Source: Trichomonas vaginalis G3 (Eukaryota > Parabasalia > Trichomonadida > Trichomonadidae). Taken from it: a DNA stretch of 64,000 bases. The notes under the pieces are model-generated. The model was given only the letters and a program-made list of their open reading frames with translations. It was not told where the DNA came from and did not search any database. The position numbers were made by a program, and so were the translations under genes. The stretch is taken from the NCBI RefSeq assembly GCF_026262505.1, contig NC_067205.1, forward strand, positions 20,085,645 to 20,149,644, written 5' to 3'. This document shows, in pieces, positions 17,575-26,420 of this stretch (position 1 is the stretch's first letter; each line of letters starts with the position of its first letter).

Positions 17575-20500
17575 TCAGAACTTCAACTTACGAATAAAGC
17601 TTGTTTTAGTCGTTATTGAAAAGTTGAACTTTTCAGCAAAGCAAGGTTGACATGACTTACATAAGTCGAATGCAATCTCTTGACCATCATAAAGTGCTTT
17701 GTAAAGTTTCATTAAACTGAACTCAGAGTCTTTGTCATATGTTCCAACAGGTATGTGAATGTTCTTATCTTCATTGTAATAGCATTGTATAGCTTCAGGA
17801 AACATTTCATTAGCGGTTAAAGCAATAACATCTTGCTTCACGCCTTTCATTCTGCAGTGAAATGCAACTTCATTTAAATCATTCGTGAGTAAGTCTATGT
17901 AGGTCTTCTTTCCACAGAAAATACTTTTATAAGCTAAACTTTGTTTTCCAGGTGTTATTTCTGCAAAGTCGCTATGAAATTGACCAAGGTTCTTTCCTAT
18001 AAGTTCGCGACCATATCTCTTCTTAAACTCTGCTGCAAGCTTTGGGATGTCTTCATTATATAAGTGCATACTGTCGGTATCCTGGTAAAAGATTTGAAGT
18101 CCCATGTCCTCTGCAGTACAGAATACTTCATTCATAATACGTTTTGACATAGACAGAATATTAACACCAAGTGGACAGAAGTTAAAGTGTCTGCAAATGC
18201 TTTTCGTTAGCTTGAAAATAGTTTTATCTGAACCATCCAAACCTTCGAACTTCACTATATGGTTGTAATTTCTTATAGCATATCTTATAGCATCTTTGTC
18301 ATTTACTATGGTTATTTTTGACTCAATAGGAGATAGAATAGTTTTGCCATAAATGCTGTTCAGAATGAGTTTTATAATTTCTTGTAAGGGGTTTCTTCTT
18401 TCTTATACTTTAACCTTAACTCAAACAACTTCTTTACTTCATCTCTTATTCTCATATCTCTGTTTCCATCGTAATAGTATCCTTGCAACACTTCACATTT
18501 GACACCTTGATATTTTATGAGGTCTTGTAATGTTATATGGTCAACATACATGAGACAGCAAGTGTTTGAACTTCTTGGAACGTTAAGTTCTGGATTTAGT
18601 TCAGGGTCGCAAACTATTAAATGAAAGTGTCTGGGTATACCAATCTCTGTTATCTTAATGAGAACAAAGAAGCCAGACATAAACTTTTCACCAATGGGTT
18701 CCTTTTGGTCATCATCGAATAAATGTCTCATGAGATACTCTGTGCTTAACATTTCTTCCTTCAATACTTTTGGAATACCTTCTAAAGTATAAAGTCTTGC
18801 TATAGCTGAAGGATATAATGAAACAGTGTCGAAGTCAGCAATGAGTTTCTTTTTGCTCTTTTGTTTCATGTTATCTGACAACATACATCTTCCACCTTGA
18901 ATGCATCTCGAAATAAATTCTCTTGGTTTATTTGAGAGGTCATAAAGATTTCCATTCGGGAAGTATACTCTGTTCTCAAACAATTTGTTAGCAATAGAAC
19001 AAATACTAACGTAGTCATAAACGTTTAAATCAAACTCTTTCAATAAGTCATTGCGGAACTTTACAAAACCTTCTCTTAAAATTCTTACATCTTGTTTGCA
19101 GTAAAACGTGCTATATTTTTCTAAGTCGAAGTGGTTTTCATCTATTCTGCAACCTTTGATGGAATCTATGTTCTTCATAAATGTATCTGCATCATGGATA
19201 AACTTACATGCTTCAGAAATGACACCAGTTCTGTTGTCATTTGCTAACAAAACACTGCTGTAGTAGTTATATGGAAATACTTCTTTCGGTCCTGTTTGTA
19301 AGTTAAACATAGCAGGAAATAGTTTAAGCTTCTTATTTATAACACTGTAAGAGTCTTTTATAATAATTGCCCGTCCTTTATATAAACCAGTTATTTGCAT
19401 TGTTCGTGAACCTTTAATGATGGGAGTTCCTTTCACTTCTGTCATGTGTCTTAAGATGAAGTTTATGTCATAACTGAGGTTGTGAAAATATATTAAACTC
19501 TTGTCAGGAAGTCTTTCCAAAAATTCTGTTGCACAGTTTTGACCCCAAATGCTTTCACTAACTGAACCATCTTCACTGTCATAACAGATGTTAAAAGCTT
19601 TATGAAAGCCATCCGTACTACACTCAAAGTCAGCAAAGAAAACGTGCTCAGGAATGAATTTACATTTAGCTTTATTTACTTCTTTTGACTCTGCTTTCTT
19701 CTTCAGTTGTACACAATACTTTGGAGCATATGTCAAATCTTTAAATGGTGCAAGGTTCTGTTTATATAAGTCAGTCGTATATGTGAAAAGTTCTCCATAA
19801 GAAATAGGTTCGAAATATTTGCACTCCCACAATGTTTTCATAACATCCCATAACGGTGTTGTTCTATCATAACGAACTACATATTTATCTTCTCTCTTTG
19901 TATAAATCTTCATTTGTTTCTCAATGTTCATTCCACCACAAGCTTTGAGAATTTCTTTATATTTCTGACGAAATATGTTGTCATTGGTAATCTTTCATTT
20001 AGCATGTAGTGGTCTTCAACAAGAAGTAAGTCAAGAGTTCGAACAGTTTCACATTCTTTTGGTATGTATCTCTTTATTTCATTATGTCTTGAGTCATTGA
20101 AATAACCAATGGTAACATTAAATGCTATACCTGTTGCGTCAGAAATTTCTTGTACTTTACTTTGAGGAAAGTCTCTAACACGAATGACTTCTCTCATGTG
20201 GTCAATAGTTTCTTCATTTACTCCAGCCTGAATGCAAGCATAAACGAAACAATTGTCCTCTGTCATAAGTGTTGCAGTTCTTTTGTTCAGTTCATTGAAG
20301 ATTTGGTAGCGTTCAAGATTTATAGGTAATGTGCAAAGATACTTCCAGAACTGACCGCTTCTCTTCTTATAAAACTTCTTTTCACCATTATCTTTCCAAA
20401 AGCTTTCTATAAGTGCTGGGTTTCCTGTTTGCTTAAGAGCTTCCAAAATGGCTTTCTGGTCATTTGTCAGTGTGCTTTCATCTCTATATGGTCTCTTTTT

Positions 20501-21351
20501 TGGTTTGCCTTTCTTTACATCTGACATCGTTAAGCCTTCATATTCTGTTAAATCATACATCTTTATTTCAGTAAGATTCTTTATGTTTGTCAAGAAGAAG
20601 TCATAGTGCATTTCAACAATACCTGCAGCATTTGCTTCTATCTCTGATATAAAGTTCTCCTTCAAGAGCTGATGTAGTAATGTTCCAATATTATTGAGGT
20701 TTAACGTAGAACATTCATACTTTCCACCAAGTTTATAACATACCATCCATCTCTGTTGGGAGTTTATTTTAATTTTCTCTAAGAGTCTCATGAAAACCTT
20801 ACCGAAATGTTTGTGTAAGTAGTCTCTGTTTGGTTCATCTAAAGCTTCGATGTTAAAGTCAATGAGTCTATTGCCTGACTTCACATTTCTCTTCCTATTC
20901 TCTTCATCTTTCTTTAACCATCTCTCACCTTCTTTTGGTTTGTCGTCAATGGAACGAATGACATCGTTAGCTTTGCGAACTTGTTCTATAGCACTTTTAA
21001 ACATCTCTCTTCTCTGTTGTTTCAGTGTGTCGTCTCTCTTTCTTGTTTCACCAACGTTTGCATTTGTTATGTCAAACATTTCTCTTCTTACTTCATGAGG
21101 TACTGAACGTCTATGATATAAGTCAATAGCAATGTCATTTAAAGGAAATGCTCTTGCATGGACTTCGTCCTCGCCGCGTTGCGGCTTTATGAACTCATGA
21201 ATTCTATCATAACTTATTGCACCATTGTAGTCTTTAATGAAGTCAGCGAGTGCTTTTTGTTTGTCGCGTAATGTTTTGCAACATCTATATTAGCTTCTGT
21301 AAGAAGTTGTTTTATTTCCGAGTGTTCTAACTTAGACAACTTCCGATACAT
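17575..21351 (-). pseudogene. Maverick protein-primed DNA polymerase B region
   Basis: About 1,250 codons in adjoining open stretches. The N-terminal region has a 'DNCFVYAC' motif and a 'DHYMLNE' motif that resemble a papain/OTU-like Cys-His module seen on some Polinton polymerases (inference). Then comes the 3'-5' exonuclease with Exo I 'FFADFECS', Exo II 'YFHNLSYDINFI' and Exo III 'YCKQDVRIL', palm motif A 'DFDTVSLYPS' and motif C 'YQDTDSMHL'. Protein-primed PolB copies the element from its ends. A small GC palindrome (near 21173) lies inside the N-terminal coding region. Fossil; about two breaks. Confidence 0.85.
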
Positions 21352-21441
21352 CTTTAGTAGGAAATAAAAAAATATTTTTTGAAAAAATTAGATTAGATTT
21401 TTTAAAGTTATTTTTCAAAATAATTTAATATTTTTATTTTA

Positions 21442-21915
21442 ATGAAACACATGCAAGATTGCAAGTTCTTTTCATACAATGCTCTCGCTACTGCCATCAA
21501 GAATGAGTTCAATAATGCTTCAAACGTTAATGTTATCTTTAACAAGAAGTTTGTGAAAGAATCTAAGTTTGGTCAGTATGTCAGACCATTAGCTATTGTC
21601 ATTGACCGCAAACGTTATACTTCACAAGAGTTAGCAGTAGTTTTGAAACAAAAGGGTTTCTTCGTGAATGTCAAAGATACTCATTATACTATTATAAAGA
21701 ACTCTAACGTTGACTTCTTCAGTATTGCTTTAAATCTTTCCGAACAGAAAGAATATAAGAAGGGTGAAATAAATGTGAAATATTATCCTTCATCTCTGAA
21801 GACAATAACGAACAAAGATGTCATACAAAAGTTCTTACCAAAGGTTGAAGAAGCTTCTATTGACATTGACGAAGGAAGTGAAATGGTTGAAGAAATTGAC
21901 CCTGAAGCTATTTAA
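21442..21915 (+). CDS. Maverick protein of unknown function, 157 aa
   Basis: Not recognised. Soluble, mixed alpha/beta composition, N-terminal 'CKFFSYNALATAIKNEF', a basic middle (FVKESKFGQYVRPLAIVIDRKRY) and an acidic C-terminal 25 residues. It is divergent from PolB and is followed after 16 bases by a GGTGA repeat block. It may act with the polymerase, judged only by position. Confidence 0.45.
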   Translation: MKHMQDCKFFSYNALATAIKNEFNNASNVNVIFNKKFVKESKFGQYVRPLAIVIDRKRYTSQELAVVLKQKGFFVNVKDTHYTIIKNSNVDFFSIALNLSEQKEYKKGEINVKYYPSSLKTITNKDVIQKFLPKVEEASIDIDEGSEMVEEIDPEAI

Positions 21916-21931
21916 GCAAAAATATATTTTT

Positions 21932-21966
21932 GGTGAAGAGGTGAGATGTCACCTGTTTTTTCACCT
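21932..21966. repeat. GGTGA repeat block 2
   Basis: GGTGAAGAGGTGAGATGTCA, then CCTGTTTTTTCACCT. Lies between the converging ends of the 157-residue gene and the KilA-N gene, so a transcription-end role is possible. Confidence 0.65.
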
Positions 21967-22021
21967 CATTCTCTCTTCGTTAATGCTTTGTCATAACTTC
22001 TTCGTAAATGTTGTCGTGACT

Positions 22022-22882
22022 TCATTCTTCCTCTTTGAAGTTATCGAAATACTCTGTTATTTTTTCCTTTAACAATGGTAAGTCTTCTTTGAATGTAAGT
22101 ATTGTGCAACCTTTGATGTCATAGTGTGTTTGAGGAAGAGTATTTTTGACAATTTCCTTTATTTGCTCATTCGGTGTCATTGAAATCGGTAAGTTTTCAC
22201 GATAGAACCAGTTTCTGTCAGATTTATATATTTTAGCAAGGTCGTAAAAGCTTTTGTTGTTTCTTCTGACTAAATGCAACATAACCATATCTTTATCTTC
22301 TTCATTCTCCAACTCTTCAGCGTAAATCATATACTTATAACTCTTTTCCTTTCCTTTTGGTACTGAACGTGGTATTCTTTTCTGTATGCTTTTGTCTTTG
22401 GATTCAATGACTTCATCTTTTGCTTGAAGTTTCTTTTCCATCTCTCCACGTTCTTGTCTGTGAAGTTCGTCAAGAAGTTTGTAAATATTCCAAGCATAAC
22501 GTGGTGAAGCCCACATTGCAACTGCATTTACTAAAAGTCTATGAACATAATATCCTCTCAAACCGTTTGGCAATTTTTCACGATTTTCATAGAGTTTTGG
22601 CGACTGGGGTTTTTTACCTACTCGCTGTTCTTCACTGTTTTCAGAAAAAAGTACGTCTCGCTGTGCTTCACTTAATAGTTCTATGGTGCTTTGGTTCCTA
22701 AACCAGTCTTTAGGAAGCTTAGTATCTGGAGCAAAACAAGCCGTCAAAATACTTTGCATTTGGTACATGTCGTCTTTGACAGAACGAATGAGTCTCAATT
22801 GTTTGTTATACTGTATGTATTCGTATTCTTCATTTATGGCTTCATGAACGATAGCAATTGTTGTGTTCTCTAATGTTGACAT
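22022..22882 (-). CDS. Maverick KilA-N-type protein with viral C-terminal domain
   Basis: 286 residues. The middle 'LRGYYVHRLLVNAVAMWASPRYAWNIYKLLDEL' (about residues 108-140) matches the end of KilA-N DNA-binding domains found in large DNA viruses and phages. A charged coiled-coil linker follows (about 142-170). The C-terminal half (YKYMIYAEELENEEDKDMV...) resembles the domain that follows KilA-N in some poxvirus and iridovirus proteins. A role in DNA binding or early regulation is inferred. The KilA-N proteins at 55369 and 56299 in the other element share the MWASP block. Confidence 0.6.
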   Translation of the reverse strand: MSTLENTTIAIVHEAINEEYEYIQYNKQLRLIRSVKDDMYQMQSILTACFAPDTKLPKDWFRNQSTIELLSEAQRDVLFSENSEEQRVGKKPQSPKLYENREKLPNGLRGYYVHRLLVNAVAMWASPRYAWNIYKLLDELHRQERGEMEKKLQAKDEVIESKDKSIQKRIPRSVPKGKEKSYKYMIYAEELENEEDKDMVMLHLVRRNNKSFYDLAKIYKSDRNWFYRENLPISMTPNEQIKEIVKNTLPQTHYDIKGCTILTFKEDLPLLKEKITEYFDNFKEEE

Positions 22883-22988
22883 TACTGTTCTTACATACAG
22901 GATAAAAAAATAAATAAAAAAAAACTAACTTTATTTTTTCTGAGATAAACACTATTTCTTCACAACATTAAATTTTATCCTGTATGAA

Positions 22989-23363
22989 ATGACTTTAAAA
23001 AGATTATTGACTGACTTCGAATACTATCTCATTGACGCACTGACAGACCCTCAAAACTGTGTTGAAAGTTCTTTAAGCTTTAAGATTGAAGGTACGACGC
23101 ATTTTGTCTTCACTTACGTATTGAAAGAATATGACCGTTATCATAACGAAGTGAATCAAACACTAATAAAATTTGTAGATAAAAAATTGGTTAACAATGA
23201 ATATTTTAAACGTGAAGACCCAAACACTGCTGGAGATGATGAAGAATACAGACAAGTTATTGAAAAAAATAACGCAAGATTAGATGCAATAGAAAAGAAG
23301 TTTAATGAATGTCTTACAAACACGTATGAATATCTTATGCAGTGGGAAGTCAAATGGAAATAA
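22989..23363 (+). CDS. Maverick protein of unknown function, 124 aa
   Basis: Not recognised. It starts with 'LLTDFEYYLIDALTDP', is rich in charged residues and has a predicted helix in the C-terminal half (VIEKNNARLDAIEKKFNECL). It is divergent from the KilA-N gene across about 105 bases and followed by the tRNA-like sequence. Confidence 0.4.
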   Translation: MTLKRLLTDFEYYLIDALTDPQNCVESSLSFKIEGTTHFVFTYVLKEYDRYHNEVNQTLIKFVDKKLVNNEYFKREDPNTAGDDEEYRQVIEKNNARLDAIEKKFNECLTNTYEYLMQWEVKWK

Positions 23364-23403
23364 ATTTACGTCAAATATGCAATTTATAAAATCTTATGTC
23401 GAC

Positions 23404-23483
23404 AGGCTACGTAGCACAGTGGTCTAAGGTGGTGTTATGGAGGGGTCAAGGTCTGTGGTTCGAACCGCGACAGCGCCGTATTT
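23404..23483 (+). tRNA. tRNA-like sequence inside the inner Maverick
   Basis: An A-box match TAGCACAGTGG (about 23412) and a B-box match GGTTCGAACC (about 23458) are spaced as in a tRNA gene. The T-arm can form with G-U pairs around TTCGAAC. Acceptor pairing is only partial (about 4 of 7) and the anticodon arm is poor, so no isotype is given. It may be a captured and degraded tRNA, an internal Pol III promoter, or a tRNA-like RNA of the element. Confidence 0.35.
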
Positions 23484-23545
23484 TCTTATTTTCTTTATTT
23501 GTCTTGTTTGTCGTGAATAAAAAGTGTCATAAAAGTGCTCTATCT

Positions 23546-23628
23546 TCCACGGGAATAAATAAAAAATTTACTTTATTTCTTCTTTATTTCTTCTTTATTT
23601 CTTTGTTCCCGTGGAAGAAGGGTTTTAC
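23546..23628. repeat. inverted repeat TCTTCCACGGGAA around ATTTCTTCTTT repeats
   Basis: TTCCACGGGAA and TTCCCGTGGAA face each other across about 50 bases of TTTATTTCTTC direct repeats. A third TCGTGGAAGC occurs near 23699. It is probably a structured intergenic element downstream of the tRNA-like sequence; function unknown. Confidence 0.6.
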
Positions 23629-23728
23629 TGTTTTTTCTCAGCCGAAATCAATGATTTTTTCATTTTTGGAATCCTTAGCGAATGAGGAATCTTTTCTCTC
23701 GTGGAAGCTTTGACCAAAAATATAATTT

Positions 23729-23956
23729 AGGTGAAGAGGTGAGATGTCACCCGTTTTTTCACCTGTTTTCTCACCCTAGTTATTTTATAAACGTTTCACA
23801 TGGTAAACGTTATTTTTTTTAAATTTTGTGAAAACTCAACGGTTTGACACAAGCCCTAAAAATTATTTTACTCAGAATTTTGTTGCTGAATTCAATAAAA
23901 ATAATGTTTAGGTGAAGTGGTGCGATCTCACCTCTTTTTTCACCTCTTTTTTCACC
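23729..23956. repeat. GGTGA repeat blocks 3 and 4
   Basis: Two blocks at 23729-23775 and 23911-23956, each followed by the same 30 bases containing CTAGTTATTTTATAAACG. The second uses GGTGCGATCTCACC at the centre. They precede the end of the 321-residue gene. Confidence 0.65.
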
Positions 23957-23965
23957 CTAGTTATT

Positions 23966-24931
23966 TTATAAACGTTTCACATGAATTGTACGATGTATAT
24001 TTGAAATCCTAAACAATTTCGTAGCTTCTATTTCTTCTGTCAGTATGTCAAAAGTTTTAACAATACCGAAGGTTTCTTTATACTTCTTCTTGACGTCAGA
24101 TAGAAGGAAATCTTCTGCTGTTGGATAGTTTTTGTTCAGAAATTCTAACATGTTCATTTTATCTTCTGCTGGCTTTTCTGCTTCTTTCTTTAAGTCTGCA
24201 TAGTCGTTTCTCATTCTTTCTATCTCTTTGACTGAGTAGTTATATTTCCTCATTGCTGCTTTACATTTAGAACATTGCGGGTTCATTTTTGCGTTATATT
24301 CTGAAACCTTACCTGCTAAAACAACTAAGGCGTCAATGGTTTTCTTTAACTCAAACATAGCGGGTCTTATCTGTTCATTCCATACCTTACCTCTTCTATC
24401 TTTATCTCTTATTTCCCAAACACATTTTGCAACTAACGAAACAAAGTTATCGTAGGTCTTAAATTCTTCAGATTTATATATGTCAGAAATGTTTTTATAT
24501 ACCATGTCGCAATCTTTGTCCATAACCTTATGGTTGCAATGAAAACCAAGGAATTCATAATTTACCTTTCGTATGAACTTCTTTATTTCTACTGAGTCAG
24601 TTGCTTTGACTTCAATTTCGTCGAATTCAGGAATAGTGAGTTTTTGTTGTTGGATTTCAGGCAATTTGGGTAAATGGTCAATAATGTCCTGCATTTCATA
24701 AAGATATTCTTCATTTTCTTCATCTTTCGCACTACAGTCTAAATTACTTGTTAAAAGTTCTTGCTTTATCTTCTGGATTTTTGTTTCGAAAGTATATGAA
24801 GAAGGAATGAAGTTTTTCATCTCTACTAACATTGACGTAGGATTCATGACTAACGAGTTTGGTGCTGTTGTTGTGGACAGAGTCCCGCCGTTCGCGGCTT
24901 GAATTGTTGTTGTGCCGATTGTTGAAATCAT
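23966..24931 (-). CDS. Maverick protein of unknown function, 321 aa
   Basis: Not recognised. The N-terminal 40 residues are Thr/Ser/Asn-rich. The central part has 'FLGFHCNHKVMDKDCDMVYKNI' and the later 'NPQCSKCKAAMRKYNY' (about residue 220), so a Cys/His zinc site is possible. The C-terminal third is helical and charged. It is preceded and followed by GGTGA repeat blocks and lies downstream of the integrase gene, same strand. A small GC palindrome (CCGCCGTTCGCGGC, near 24892) lies near its N-terminus. Confidence 0.45.
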   Translation of the reverse strand: MISTIGTTTIQAANGGTLSTTTAPNSLVMNPTSMLVEMKNFIPSSYTFETKIQKIKQELLTSNLDCSAKDEENEEYLYEMQDIIDHLPKLPEIQQQKLTIPEFDEIEVKATDSVEIKKFIRKVNYEFLGFHCNHKVMDKDCDMVYKNISDIYKSEEFKTYDNFVSLVAKCVWEIRDKDRRGKVWNEQIRPAMFELKKTIDALVVLAGKVSEYNAKMNPQCSKCKAAMRKYNYSVKEIERMRNDYADLKKEAEKPAEDKMNMLEFLNKNYPTAEDFLLSDVKKKYKETFGIVKTFDILTEEIEATKLFRISNIHRTIHVKRL

Positions 24932-25002
24932 ATCTTTTATACAAAATAAAAAAATAAATAAAAATAAAATTAGCGTTATTTTTTATTTCGGGAAAATTCA
25001 TG

Positions 25003-25207
25003 AGGTGAGAAAAGAGGTGAAAAAAGAGGTGAGATGTCACCTCTTCACCTAAATTTATTTTTGGGTCATTTACGCTCATTACGAAGAAGAAGTTTCGACA
25101 AAACATTTACGATGAAATCATGACAAAACATTAATATATAAAATTCATGAAAATTCATGAGGTGAGAAAAGAGGTGAAAAAAGAGGTGAGATGTCACCTC
25201 TTCACCT
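25003..25207. repeat. GGTGA repeat blocks 5 and 6
   Basis: Blocks at 25003-25050 and 25160-25207, both beginning ATTCATGAGGTGAGAAAAGA and ending in CACCTAAATTTATTTTTGG. They lie between the integrase end and the 321-residue gene start. Confidence 0.65.
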
Positions 25208-25294
25208 AAATTTATTTTTGGTGTAAATTTATGAAAACATTAATAATTCCATGATTGTTCTCATTCATGTCTGATTTACATCTAATGAAAAAGT

Positions 25295-26380
25295 TTAGAA
25301 GAATTTTCTTATTCTTTCTGGCATGTTTTTATCTTTCCAGTACTCCCGCTCTAATGGTCCCAGATGAGTTGGCTTTGACTCTCTCAAGTTCTTAGATGGT
25401 ATAACATCTTCAACGCCTCCTTCATATCTTACTTTATAAGTGTCATCGTTTATGTTGTAGTCAAGTATTTCAATAACCACTCCTCGCTTTGCTTCGTCAA
25501 TGGTTTCAGCAAGTTTGCCATTACTACTTTCGACTAATTTATGACGAGGGTAAAATGCTATGGAGTCGTCAGCAGCTTTTATAAGATATCCATTACCTTG
25601 CGTAGAGTCTACTATATAATAATTTCGACTTAACCTTAAACGTTTCTTTGTCAACGGTTTGTCGTCAAGAACTACACGAACTTTTGTACCAGGAATGAGA
25701 GTAAATTGTGTTGAATTTCTGATATTTTGTGTTTGACTTCGTTTCTTTTGTATATACTTTTCTTCTTGTTGTTGTGTCATTGAATTTGGTGTATGTCCTG
25801 TTGTAGAATGTGTTGATGAATTATATACTTCGAGAAAATGTTTCATTGTTTCTTCAGTAAAGTCTCGCTCTTGGTTTAAATCTCTTAATGTCCTTATGAA
25901 GCGGTTTATGATACCGAGTATGTTATGGTTATGGTCTTCAGTAGTGTAGTGAGTTATGTTATGCTTAATGAGAAAATCTGTGATTTCATTGCTGAGGTAT
26001 GCACTGTCTTGGTCTGATGTTAAAGTACTTGGGCTATGTTCTGCTACAAACTTTTGTAAAACTCTTAAAACTTCATGAGTTCCTTTATTCCTCATTGGAT
26101 ATGCATATGCTTTGCGAGTATTAACATTTATGAAGATGAGGAATGGTTTATGTCCTCCTTTTCTGCTTTGAATGAGAGTGTCAAATTGGTATGCGTCAGG
26201 AGTATTGGAGTAAATTGGTAAAAAGTAGTCGTAAGGGTTTATTTTTGTTTGATGTACAACATTTTTGTCAAAGAACCTTTTAACTTCAGCTCTGTTAGTA
26301 AATCCCCAACTCTTTGCAGCTTCATTGAACTTCTTAAAAGACCTCCATGGATGTTGTTCGAATACTTCTTTCAAGCTCAT
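25295..26380 (-). CDS. Maverick retroviral-type integrase
   Basis: 361 residues. The rve integrase core spans about residues 50-190, with 'YQFDTLIQS' and 'LTSDQDSAY' providing Asp positions, then 'HNHNILGIINRFIRTLRDLN'. The C-terminal third has an SH3-like segment (IPGTKVRVVL) and a chromo-like segment (EILDYNINDDTYKVRYEGGVED, here cited as position 303-330). It would insert the linear element DNA and make the short target duplication. Very similar copies are at 54041-55126 and 56542-57616. The start is preceded by an AT-rich leader that is the same in all three copies. Confidence 0.88.
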   Translation of the reverse strand: MSLKEVFEQHPWRSFKKFNEAAKSWGFTNRAEVKRFFDKNVVHQTKINPYDYFLPIYSNTPDAYQFDTLIQSRKGGHKPFLIFINVNTRKAYAYPMRNKGTHEVLRVLQKFVAEHSPSTLTSDQDSAYLSNEITDFLIKHNITHYTTEDHNHNILGIINRFIRTLRDLNQERDFTEETMKHFLEVYNSSTHSTTGHTPNSMTQQQEEKYIQKKRSQTQNIRNSTQFTLIPGTKVRVVLDDKPLTKKRLRLSRNYYIVDSTQGNGYLIKAADDSIAFYPRHKLVESSNGKLAETIDEAKRGVVIEILDYNINDDTYKVRYEGGVEDVIPSKNLRESKPTHLGPLEREYWKDKNMPERIRKFF

Positions 26381-26420
26381 TTATGTAAAGTTAAAGATTT
26401 TATTCTAGGCTCAAGCGCGT

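Noticed and set aside
25295-26380. LTR retrotransposon, suggested by the integrase
   Set aside because: No reverse transcriptase, protease or LTR; the terminal repeats are inverted and a PolB is present.
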